Shown here: piece by piece, positions 1 through 6,211 of the stretch
Layout of the letters: each line of letters opens with the position of its first letter
How positions within the stretch are numbered: the stretch's first letter is position 1
Source: CAYNWK01 sp964400875
Lineage (GTDB): Bacteria > Chloroflexota > Anaerolineae > Anaerolineales > UBA4823
Direction of reading: 5' to 3'
DNA: 11,022 nucleotides
Assembly: GCA_964400875.1 (NCBI GenBank)
Contig: CAYNWK010000142.1
Location: forward strand, 1-11,022
The notes under the pieces: model-generated
The model's database searches: none
Told to the model about the DNA's origin: nothing
The model's input: only the letters and a program-made list of their open reading frames with translations
Translations under genes and position numbers: made by a program

Positions 1-1763
1 AGCTGGTCGATCAGGTCGGCGATCACGTCGAAGCCGCCCTGCCAGAACTCGGCGCTGTGGATGTCGATGCCGGCCTCCGCCAGCACGCGGGCAGGCGCGT
101 CGGAACCGCCCGCCGAAAGGATCTTGATGTAGCGCGGCTTGAAGGCCTCTCCTTCCTCCTTGTACTGCTGGTAAAGGGAGAGTACCAGCAGCTGTCCGAA
201 GGCGTAAGCATACACGTAAAACGGCACCTGGTAGATATGCGGGATCGAAACCCATTCCCAGCGGAACTCTTCGCCGAGTTCGACCGCATCGCCGAACTGC
301 TCTTCCAGGTTTTCGACATACGCTTTGGACAGTTCTTCCACCGAAGCGCCGGCGTTGACCATCTCGTGGGCGCGGCGCTCGAACAGGGCAAAAAAGATCT
401 GCCGCATGATGGTGGCATACGAATCGTCCACCTGGCGGAAAAGCAGATCCCGGCGCACGTCTTCGTTCTGCTCCTCTTCCAGCAGTTTATCCACCAACAG
501 CATCTCGCCAAAGGTGGAGGCGGTCTCCGCCAGCGGCAGGGAAGAATGGTAGGTAAACAAGGTGTGGTCGCTGGCCAGCATGGCGTGGATAGCGTGCCCT
601 AGCTCGTGGGCCAGGGTGGCGACGTCGTCCGGACGCCCCTGGTAATTGACCAACACCCAGGGGGTCATGCCCGGCAGAACCGACATGCAAAATGCGCCGC
701 TGCGCTTGCCTTTGCGTACTTCGCTGTCCAGGTGATCCTCGGCGAAGACACGCTGAGCGTGGCTGGCGATGCGTTGATCGAAGATGTCGAAGGAGCTCAA
801 CACCATCTCGGCGGCCTGATCGAAATCGTAGCGCTTGTCGGCTTCCACCACCGGCGCGTAGACGTCGTATCGGCGCAGTTTTTCCATGCCCAGCCAACGG
901 GCTTTCAAGCGGAAGAAACGTTGAAAGAGCACGGCGTTGCGGTTGCTGACCTCCAACAAGGTATCGACCACCTCATCCGGGATGTCGTTCATTAAATTAC
1001 GGGCGGAGATCGGGTTGCTGAACTTACGCAAATCGACCTGTTCGTTGTACCAGTCGCGCACCAGCGCCTGGTACATCTGGCCCAGGATCGTCCCGTCCTC
1101 CCCGTAGACCCGGTACAGCTCCTGGTAGGCTGCCGCGCGCAGGTCCGGGTTGCTGTCGCGCACGTAAACCATCAACTCGCCGCGGGTCAGCTCTTGTACC
1201 TCGCCGTCCACTTCGATCTTGAAGGCGTAGCGGTTGGTGAGCGAATCGTAAAGCGTCTCCAACGCCCTGGCCCCGGTGACGTCCTTGATATTGATGATCT
1301 TCTCTTCCGGCTCCGTGAGGGTATGCGGCTTGAAATGGCGCATTTCCTCCAGCCAGTAATGATAATCGCCGGACCCCTCCATCAACCGCTCGGCCTCATC
1401 GTCCTCCAAGGACTTCCACCACAGGCTGAAAAACAGGGTGCGGTTTTGCATGCCCGCCATGAACTGGTCCACGCGCGCCATTAAGTTCAGGGCGTCCTGG
1501 TTCTGGGTATCTTCTGCGAACCACAGGTTGGCGAACCCGTAAATCTGGTAAGCCTCCCGGGTGATCGCCTCCAGCTGGTGGACGTATTCCATGAAGGACT
1601 GCTGGGAGATATCCGTCTTGAGCGCTTCCCGCCGGGATTCGAAATCCGCGGCCATGGCTTCGATCTTTTCGAAAGCAGCTTTGATCTCCGGGCTGTTGTA
1701 TCCGGGGAACAGATCCTCGAGACTCCAGCGTGATTTTTGATAGGTGATATCTTTTAGGGTCAT
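1..1763 (-). CDS. pepF: Oligoendopeptidase F, M3 family zinc metallopeptidase (3' end cut by the window edge)
   Basis: This gene encodes a cytoplasmic zinc peptidase that degrades oligopeptides. The frame is open from the ATG at 1763 to the window edge and gives 587 residues; PepF proteins are about 600, so only a short C-terminal tail should be missing. The zinc site HELGH lies at residues 386-390 (594-608), with catalytic Glu387. The third ligand is probably Glu413 in LAETASTFGE. Further M3B hallmarks are the stretch IPHIYQVPFYVYAYAFG and the C-terminal GGSDAPARVL followed by FWQGGF. The start is supported by GGAG five bases upstream and by an N-terminus (SRWSLEDLFP) typical of the family. 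It begins 60 bases after the ccrM stop with no clear terminator between, so it may be cotranscribed with ccrM. Family assignment is firm; the natural substrates are not deducible. Confidence 0.95.
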   Translation of the reverse strand, partial: MTLKDITYQKSRWSLEDLFPGYNSPEIKAAFEKIEAMAADFESRREALKTDISQQSFMEYVHQLEAITREAYQIYGFANLWFAEDTQNQDALNLMARVDQFMAGMQNRTLFFSLWWKSLEDDEAERLMEGSGDYHYWLEEMRHFKPHTLTEPEEKIINIKDVTGARALETLYDSLTNRYAFKIEVDGEVQELTRGELMVYVRDSNPDLRAAAYQELYRVYGEDGTILGQMYQALVRDWYNEQVDLRKFSNPISARNLMNDIPDEVVDTLLEVSNRNAVLFQRFFRLKARWLGMEKLRRYDVYAPVVEADKRYDFDQAAEMVLSSFDIFDQRIASHAQRVFAEDHLDSEVRKGKRSGAFCMSVLPGMTPWVLVNYQGRPDDVATLAHELGHAIHAMLASDHTLFTYHSSLPLAETASTFGEMLLVDKLLEEEQNEDVRRDLLFRQVDDSYATIMRQIFFALFERRAHEMVNAGASVEELSKAYVENLEEQFGDAVELGEEFRWEWVSIPHIYQVPFYVYAYAFGQLLVLSLYQQYKEEGEAFKPRYIKILSAGGSDAPARVLAEAGIDIHSAEFWQGGFDVIADLIDQ

Positions 1764-1823
1764 ATGAGCTCCGTTAGAGGGGTTGGGAAAGACAATTGCT
1801 GGTTGCGCCGCGATCCGGTCCTC

Positions 1824-2927
1824 TCAGTCTGCCTCTCCAGCCTGGCCGCGGCGCATCTCGCGCACGGTTTGGCGTAGCTGGTCGATAGGCTGCTGCTGAT
1901 CGCTTTCAGGGTCTTGATAATACCACTGGTCCCAGCCGTTGCAAGGGGCCTGGCGGATGGCGCGCGCGATCTGGTGGATCGAACCGCGCTGCCCATTATA
2001 CTCCAGGGTTCCGTCGGCCATCACCCGTGCGGTGTGCTCCCCCTGCCGGCCTAGATACAAGCTCTGTCCTGGTTGGAGCAGGCCTTGCTCGAGCAGCGCC
2101 CCGAAGGGCACCCGCGGCCGTTTGCGCCGGCTGGGCGTTGTGTAAACCAGCTCGTCCTCGCCTGGGGTGGGAGTTTCCGAAAGCCGGCGGCGGGCCAGCT
2201 CCGCGTAGCGCGCTTCGCGTTCGATGCCGATCCAGTGACGGCGCAGTTTCTTGGCGACCACGCCGGTGGTGCCGGTGCCGAAGAAGGGGTCGAGCACCAC
2301 GTCCCCTGGCTCCGTCGTCGCCAGGACCACCCGGTACAGCAGGGCTTCCGGTTTTTGGGTTGGGTGGGCTTTTTCTCCATCGACCCGCAGGCGCTCACTG
2401 CCTGTACACAGGGGCAGGTGCCAGTCGCTGCGCATCTGCAGCCCGCCGTTGAGCGCCTTCATCGCCTGGTAGTTGAAGGTGTAAGGCGCGCCGCGCTCCT
2501 TTTGCGCCCAGATCAGAGTCTCGTTGGCATTGGTGAAGCGCACACCCCTGAAATTGGGCATGGGGTTGATCTTGATCCAGGAGATATCGTTCAGGATCCA
2601 GTAGCCCAGGTCCTGCAGGATCGTCCCCAATCGGAAGATGTTGTGATAAGTACCGATCACCCACAGCGCGCCGCGTGGCTTGAGCACACGCCGGCAGGCG
2701 GACAACCAGGCGCGTGAGAAGTCGTCGTACTCGGCGAAGCTGTCGAACCGGTCCCATTCCTCGTCTACGGCGTCCACCTTGGTCAGGTTGGGGCGCCACA
2801 GGTCGCCGCGCAGTTGCAAGTTGTAAGGAGGATCGGCGAAGACCAGGTCGACCGACTCGGGCGGCAGGGATCGCAGCACTTGCAGGCTGTCGCCGGTCAG
2901 CACCTGGTCGATTGGCAAAGCTTTCAT
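1824..2927 (-). CDS. ccrM: CcrM-type orphan DNA adenine-N6 methyltransferase (predicted GANTC)
   Basis: Predicted S-adenosylmethionine-dependent DNA methyltransferase of the beta group, closely matching Caulobacter CcrM across its whole length (compared from memory). Catalytic motif IV DPPY is at residues 32-35. The AdoMet motif DPFFGTGTT is at 213-221. CcrM-like stretches include KVDAVDEEWD, WVIGTYHNIFR, NPMPNFRGVRF, QMRSDW, CTGSER and KAHPTQKPEALLYRV. The C-terminal DNA-binding (RAMA-type) extension, about residues 270-350, is complete, with RVPFGALLEQGLL, GSIHQI and CNGW. CcrM enzymes methylate adenine in GANTC; that specificity is inferred here. No restriction endonuclease lies next to it, so it looks like a solitary regulatory methylase. 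A TTG at 2930 directly precedes the ATG. The TTG is better spaced from AGGA (8 against 11 bases), but homologues begin at the ATG-equivalent position. Confidence 0.93.
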   Translation of the reverse strand: MKALPIDQVLTGDSLQVLRSLPPESVDLVFADPPYNLQLRGDLWRPNLTKVDAVDEEWDRFDSFAEYDDFSRAWLSACRRVLKPRGALWVIGTYHNIFRLGTILQDLGYWILNDISWIKINPMPNFRGVRFTNANETLIWAQKERGAPYTFNYQAMKALNGGLQMRSDWHLPLCTGSERLRVDGEKAHPTQKPEALLYRVVLATTEPGDVVLDPFFGTGTTGVVAKKLRRHWIGIEREARYAELARRRLSETPTPGEDELVYTTPSRRKRPRVPFGALLEQGLLQPGQSLYLGRQGEHTARVMADGTLEYNGQRGSIHQIARAIRQAPCNGWDQWYYQDPESDQQQPIDQLRQTVREMRRGQAGEAD

Positions 2928-2990
2928 CAATTAATCTGTCCTGGGAGCGGGGAGTTCCAGGCTATGCTCTGGGTTTGGGGATCTTGTTAA

Positions 2991-3005
2991 GATGATTATA
3001 TCATC
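2991..3005 (-). promoter_or_regulatory. Possible ccrM promoter -10 inside a 15-bp palindrome
   Basis: On the minus strand TATAAT occupies 3000-2995, about 68 bases before the ccrM ATG. It sits within the perfect inverted repeat GATGAT-TAT-ATCATC (2991-3005). No good -35 hexamer is seen 16-18 bases upstream, so an activator or a different sigma factor may be needed. A palindrome over the -10 is the usual geometry of a repressor operator. Nothing here was tested beyond pattern match. Confidence 0.35.
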
Positions 3006-3033
3006 ACGACCGGCGCGGCTTCCCCAGACGAGA

Positions 3034-3046
3034 CCTCCCCAGGAGG
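3034..3046 (-). other. Small hairpin in the ychF-ccrM gap
   Basis: CCTCC-CCA-GGAGG (3034-3046) can fold into a 5-bp stem, and a second short stem, CCGGT-AA-ACCGG, follows at about 3050-3061. Both lie 45-55 bases downstream of or close to the ychF-like stop. Neither is followed by a U-tract on the minus strand, so an intrinsic terminator is not supported. They may still contribute to 3'-end formation. Confidence 0.25.
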
Positions 3047-3089
3047 GAGCCGGTAAACCGGGCCAGTGTAAATCGTGAACCGCCCTCCG

Positions 3090-4157
3090 CTATACGTTGA
3101 AACGCACGTGCACGATCTCGCCGTCCCGCACGAGGTAATCCTTGCCTTCCAGGCGCAGTTTGCCGGCCGAGCGCGCCGCCGCCAGGCCTCCCAGGGAGAG
3201 CAGCTCGTCCCAGGCGATCACCTCGGCGCGGATGAAGCCCTTCTGCAGGTCGGAATGGATCACCCCGGCGGCCTCCTGGGCTGTGGCGCCCTGGCGGGCA
3301 GTCCAGGCGCGCACCTCGTCCGGCCCGACGGTGAAAAAGGAGATCAGGCCGAGCAAATCGTAAGACAGCCGGATCACCCGGTCCAGGCCTGGCTCCTGGA
3401 TGTCGTACTCGTGTAAATACTCCTGGGCTTCCTCCGGCGGAAGCTGGGCGAGCTCCATCTCCAACTGGCCTTGCAAAGCGATCACCTGGCTGAGCCGGTG
3501 GGGGAAGCTCACCTGGGGCGGTGTTTGTCCTTCCGCCAGATTGAGCGCCACCAGCACCGGCTTGAGGGTCAGGAAACCATAGCCGGACAAGGTCTTGAGC
3601 TCGTCGGGCGTCAGGTCCAGGTCGCGCAGGGGTTCGCCGGCCTCAAGGGCCGTCTGCAGCCGTTCGAAGAGGGCCGCCTCGCGCTCGAGTTGGGCTTTCT
3701 CCCGCCCGCTGCCCCGATGCTTATCCTCCGTCAGCCGTTCGAGCTTGCGCTCGACCGCGAGCTGGTCGTTCAACAGGAACTCGCCCGCAACCGTTTCCAG
3801 GTCGCGCTGCGCATCGACCTCGCCGAAAGGGTGGGGCACCGCCGGGTCGTCGAAACAGCGCACCACCAGAACGAAGGCATTGACCTGGGAGAGCTGGTTG
3901 AGCAGCGCGCCCGAAAAGCTCTCTTTGGCGCTGCCGTCAAGGCCGGCGATGTCCAGGTAGGTGACCCTGGCATAGCTGGTCTTTTGCGGGTCGAATAACC
4001 CGGCGAGCCGATCCACCCGCACGTCGGGGACGTTGACGTCCGCGGTGTGGACGGCAAAACGCACCCCGCCGCTGGTGACCGGCCGGTCGCCGCGGGTCAG
4101 GGCGTTGAACAACGTGGTTTTGCCTGCCTGGGGCAGGCCGATAATGCCTAAACGCAT
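3090..4157 (-). CDS. ychF: YchF/Ola1-type P-loop NTPase with C-terminal TGS-like (DUF933) domain, divergent form
   Basis: This is an Obg-superfamily nucleotide-binding protein of 355 residues. Family members hydrolyse ATP as well as or better than GTP, bind ribosomes and are linked to stress and redox responses. The P-loop is GLPQAGKTT (residues 7-15). The Walker B/G3 motif is DIAG (69-72). A NLAE (206-209) stands where typical members have NVNE or NVDE, the feature that relaxes guanine specificity. Residues about 160-190 are charged and probably helical. The C-terminal domain (about 270-355) is very typical: FFTVGPDEVRAWT, GATAQEAAGVIH, KGFIRAEVIA, GKLRLEGKDY and the end HVRFNV. The GASKGEGLGN segment after G3 in canonical YchF is replaced by an unrelated stretch. 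The start has AAGG five bases upstream. It is likely transcribed from its own promoter in the 207-base upstream gap. Confidence 0.9.
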   Translation of the reverse strand: MRLGIIGLPQAGKTTLFNALTRGDRPVTSGGVRFAVHTADVNVPDVRVDRLAGLFDPQKTSYARVTYLDIAGLDGSAKESFSGALLNQLSQVNAFVLVVRCFDDPAVPHPFGEVDAQRDLETVAGEFLLNDQLAVERKLERLTEDKHRGSGREKAQLEREAALFERLQTALEAGEPLRDLDLTPDELKTLSGYGFLTLKPVLVALNLAEGQTPPQVSFPHRLSQVIALQGQLEMELAQLPPEEAQEYLHEYDIQEPGLDRVIRLSYDLLGLISFFTVGPDEVRAWTARQGATAQEAAGVIHSDLQKGFIRAEVIAWDELLSLGGLAAARSAGKLRLEGKDYLVRDGEIVHVRFNV

Positions 4158-4217
4158 GAAGACCTTGGACCTCTAAGACAGAAATTTCGGGCATAGCCGG
4201 CGGGCCCTCTGCGATCT

Positions 4218-4247
4218 TTGCGAGCCGCCGAAGGCGGCGTGGCAATC
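4218..4247. repeat. REP-like palindrome, copy 1
   Basis: An imperfect palindrome has outer arms TTGC (4218-4221) and GCAA (4242-4245) and an inner perfect stem GCCGCC-GAA-GGCGGC (4224-4238). The pattern of TTGCGAG, a GC-rich stem and a GTGGCAATC tail recurs in copy 2 at 6853-6886. It resembles the dispersed extragenic palindromes of many bacterial genomes. It lies in the untranslated leader of the ychF-like gene. Mobility and partner transposase are unknown; none is in the window. Confidence 0.55.
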
Positions 4248-4302
4248 GCTCTTCAAGAGTGGCTATCACTCTTGAAGAGCGGTTATCACTTTTCAAGGAC
4301 CG
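4243..4302. repeat. Three tandem 20-bp repeats that include a perfect 15-bp inverted repeat
   Basis: Three directly repeated 20-base units start at 4243, 4263 and 4283, with consensus YWATCRCTYTTSAAGRRYSG. Units 1 and 2 also form a perfect 15-bp inverted repeat: 4247-4261 pairs with 4267-4281 across a 5-base loop (GCTAT). The core CTCTTSAAGAG is itself palindromic. The 20-bp period is about two helical turns, which puts all cores on one DNA face, as in multi-site operators. The array lies between a possible promoter and the ychF-like start. It could equally be a leader RNA hairpin. Confidence 0.7.
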
Positions 4303-4307
4303 AAAAA

Positions 4308-4335
4308 GGTATATCCGCGCGGGTAAACCGCCCAA
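4308..4335 (-). promoter_or_regulatory. Possible promoter of the ychF-like gene
   Basis: On the minus strand TTGGGC (4335-4330) and TATACC (4313-4308) are separated by 16 bases. This is a moderate match to a sigma-70-type promoter. Transcription from here would run through the three 20-bp repeats and the REP-like hairpin before the ATG at 4157, a leader of about 145 bases. Support is sequence pattern only. Confidence 0.3.
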
Positions 4336-4364
4336 ACATACCACATTTTCAGTTCGCTTTGGGA

Positions 4365-4934
4365 TTAATCTACGGGAGGCAGGTTGTCCTCCAGGTCGGG
4401 ATGCGCGGCGTAATACTCCTCGCGCAGCAAATCCATCATCAGGTTGTCGTACAGCTGCCCGCCCTTGAAGACCGACTCCCGCTGCCGGACGGAGACCCGG
4501 AAGCCGGATTTCTCGGCCAGGCCGACCGCGCGCGGGTTGCCGCTGTGCGTGAACAGCCGCACCACGCGCAGCCCCAGTTCCTGGAACAGGAATTCCAGCA
4601 GCACTTCCTGGGCGTCGAAGGCGTATCCGCCGCCCCAAAATTTCTTGTCCAGCATGATGCCGATCATCGCCGTCCAGCGCGGCTCCAGACCGGTATAGCT
4701 GATCGTGCCCGCGAATTCACCGCTCTCTTTCGACTCGATGATGAAGCGCCCGTCGTCCCGCTGGTACGAAAACTCGCGCCCTTCGTAGCGCTGCAGGTAC
4801 ATGTGCTCGGTGTAATCGGGCGGCAGCGTCTTGCTCCACGCCTGGGTGTCAAGGTCGTTGCGCAGGTCAACCAGTGGGCGCAGGTCTTCCTGCCGCTCCT
4901 CCCGCAAGATCACCAGCTTACCTTCCAGCGCCAT
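4365..4934 (-). CDS. GNAT-family N-acetyltransferase (RimJ/RimL-like), second of a tandem pair
   Basis: This is a 189-residue acetyl-CoA-dependent N-acetyltransferase of the RimJ/RimL-like branch, complete in one domain. After the N-terminal VILREERQEDL the acetyl-CoA pyrophosphate-binding loop is seen as FWGGGYAFDA (about residues 99-108). Motif B follows with SGNPRAVGLAEKSGFR (131-146). The end YDNLMMDLLREEY matches the family's last strand. The frame stays open further upstream, but the start at 4934 is fixed by a near-perfect Shine-Dalgarno five bases before it and by homology beginning there. The gene overlaps the 3' end of the upstream acetyltransferase by 17 bases, so translational coupling is likely. 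The substrate (protein N-terminus, small molecule or antibiotic) cannot be read from the sequence. Confidence 0.88.
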   Translation of the reverse strand: MALEGKLVILREERQEDLRPLVDLRNDLDTQAWSKTLPPDYTEHMYLQRYEGREFSYQRDDGRFIIESKESGEFAGTISYTGLEPRWTAMIGIMLDKKFWGGGYAFDAQEVLLEFLFQELGLRVVRLFTHSGNPRAVGLAEKSGFRVSVRQRESVFKGGQLYDNLMMDLLREEYYAAHPDLEDNLPPVD

Positions 4935-5496
4935 CGCCCACCTCCTTCTTTTGCAGGGCCAGCCACTCCGCCTTGAGCAGATCGACCTGGACCGTGTCGT
5001 AGTACGCGCCCTGGCGCAGCCCGTCCCGGCGCCAGCGGCCGCACTCCTGGAAGCCGTGCGCCTGCGCAAAGGCTCGGGCGGCTTCGTTCCAGTCTCCCAT
5101 CCAGCTGCTGACGTTATGCGCCGGCGTGTTCTCGAAAAGGTAGCGCAGCAGGATCGCCAGCGTGTCGGAACCGTATCCCTGGCGCTGGTGCGCCGGAGCG
5201 ATCACCAGCGCTACATCCGGGCAATGCGGGTCCCAGCCCCAGGTCATAGCGGCGTGCCCGATCAGCTCACCGCTGACCCGCAGGGTGATCGCCAGGTGGG
5301 CGCCGCGCTCTTCGCCCCGCCATTTCTCCACCGCCTTCTCCACCTGCTGGCGTGAGAGCGGCAGCTCTCCGGGAAAACCCCAGGGCAGGTAACGCCGTCC
5401 TGTCAGCGCAGGATGGTTGAGGTAGGTGAGCAGTCCCTCAACGTCCTGCGGTTCGATAGCCCGCAGCAAGACATCTTGATTCTGGAAAGTGAGCAT
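4918..5496 (-). CDS. GNAT-family N-acetyltransferase (RimJ/RimL-like), first of a tandem pair
   Basis: This 192-residue single-domain acetyltransferase opens with a typical N-terminus (VLLRAIEPQDVEGLLTYLN). The central strand is followed by the acetyl-CoA-binding loop APAHQRQGYG (about residues 100-109), matching Q/RxxGxG. Motif B is WNEAARAFAQAHGF (136-149), followed by GRWRRDGLRQGAYYDTVQVD, a common RimJ/RimL-type ending. The start at 5496 has GGAG about eight bases upstream. It is the first gene of the leftward pair and lies back to back with the plus-strand secreted-protein gene across a 142-base shared upstream region. It is similar in fold to its neighbour but not a close copy. The acceptor substrate is unknown. 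Confidence 0.88.
   Translation of the reverse strand: MLTFQNQDVLLRAIEPQDVEGLLTYLNHPALTGRRYLPWGFPGELPLSRQQVEKAVEKWRGEERGAHLAITLRVSGELIGHAAMTWGWDPHCPDVALVIAPAHQRQGYGSDTLAILLRYLFENTPAHNVSSWMGDWNEAARAFAQAHGFQECGRWRRDGLRQGAYYDTVQVDLLKAEWLALQKKEVGDGAGR
4940..4947 (-). promoter_or_regulatory. Strong Shine-Dalgarno fixing the start of the second acetyltransferase
   Basis: AAGGAGGT on the minus strand ends five bases before the ATG at 4934. It lies inside the coding sequence of the preceding acetyltransferase. This argues against the longer open frame that begins at 5069. Confidence 0.8.
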
Positions 5497-5529
5497 TTGT
5501 TTCGCTCCCTTCTCTTCTCGAAATATCTA

Positions 5530-5558
5530 TTGTGTAATCTCAGCAATAGGATTAGAAT
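5530..5558 (+). promoter_or_regulatory. Promoter of the secreted-protein pair
   Basis: TTGTGT (5530-5535) and TAGAAT (5553-5558) are separated by exactly 17 bases, a good sigma-70-type arrangement. The leader to the ATG at 5639 is about 75 bases. An inverted repeat CTATTG (5527-5532)/CAATAG (5544-5549) overlaps the -35 and spacer and could be an operator. Confidence 0.5.
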
Positions 5559-5638
5559 TATCTCATCAAGCCAGCTTCACCCATCGTACGGGGGAACTAT
5601 CCGGTTTTCAGGTGTACACATTTTAGGGAGGGTGACAT

Positions 5639-6187
5639 ATGCGTAAACTGTTGCTGCCTCTAATCCTCGCTGGTGTATTATTGGTGGTTGTCTTTAGTTT
5701 CGGCCAGCGAGCCCGCGGCCAGGGACCGGACCGGCCCGACGGGCAGGTATTGCTGAAAAGCGAAACTGAAGGCGAAAGCGTGCGCGAGATCTATTCCCCT
5801 GCCGGTGAAAACGCGCCTCAGTCTCCGGACATCGGCTTTATCGACTCTCCCACCGCCGCTTGTTACCAGCCCGATCCCAATACCGACACCTGCTATATCA
5901 ACTGGTACTACATGAGCGTTTCCGCCAGCCCGAATTATATTATCACCATGACGGCTACGCTCAACGATTATGGGCCGGTCGCGCGCTATTCGGGCTTCTT
6001 CCAGACCTCCATGTACGTCCCGTACAACATGCACGACCGTGGCTTCAAGGTTTCCTGCGGCTCGCTGGGAGATGGGAGCCATCCGGATCTGGGCCAGGCC
6101 TACGCCTGGACTATTCGAGCCAGGGATTCCGCCGGTCTCAAAGCGGCCAATTATGGCACAGTTTATTGCCCAGCGTTTCAACCCTAG
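5639..6187 (+). CDS. Secreted cysteine-patterned protein of unknown function, paralog 1
   Basis: The protein has 182 residues. An N-terminal signal peptide (basic MRK, then a hydrophobic run to about residue 21, probable cleavage after RARG or nearby) is followed by a low-complexity linker. The mature domain spans about residues 65-180. I recognise no named family. The domain has four cysteines (75, 85, 140, 177), many aromatic residues and alternating beta-like patterns. YAWTIRARDSAGL near the end looks like a fibronectin/Ig-type strand, which is an inference only. It is about 60% identical (hand count) to the next gene over 115 residues. GGAGG lies seven bases before the ATG, and a good promoter lies upstream. 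Unlike its paralog it ends at PAFQP, without the hydrophobic C-terminal tail. It probably acts outside the membrane with two disulfides. Confidence 0.8.
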   Translation: MRKLLLPLILAGVLLVVVFSFGQRARGQGPDRPDGQVLLKSETEGESVREIYSPAGENAPQSPDIGFIDSPTAACYQPDPNTDTCYINWYYMSVSASPNYIITMTATLNDYGPVARYSGFFQTSMYVPYNMHDRGFKVSCGSLGDGSHPDLGQAYAWTIRARDSAGLKAANYGTVYCPAFQP

Positions 6188-6211
6188 CCGCGGGCGCTGA
6201 AGGCAGTTACG

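Noticed and set aside
57..602. Plus-strand frame of 181 codons opposite pepF
   Set aside because: It runs antisense to the conserved catalytic region of oligoendopeptidase F, has no recognisable domain and no ribosome site; it is a GC-rich shadow frame.
2073..2717. Plus-strand frame of 214 codons opposite the CcrM-type gene
   Set aside because: It is fully antisense to conserved methyltransferase motifs, with no protein-like features of its own.
4243..4302. A mini CRISPR array
   Set aside because: The 20-base units abut with no spacers and no cas genes are in the window.
4218..4976. Plus-strand frame of 252 codons spanning the repeat array and the second acetyltransferase
   Set aside because: The frame is antisense to a clear GNAT gene, and its N-terminal part only translates the repeats.
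4935..5069. N-terminal extension of the second acetyltransferase to 5069
   Set aside because: It would overlap the upstream gene by 152 bases, its sequence is Arg/Ser/Ala-rich shadow, and a near-perfect Shine-Dalgarno fixes the start at 4934.
5678..6181. Minus-strand frame of 167 codons opposite secreted paralog 1
   Set aside because: The plus-strand reading has a signal peptide, ribosome site and a paralog; the antisense frame has none.
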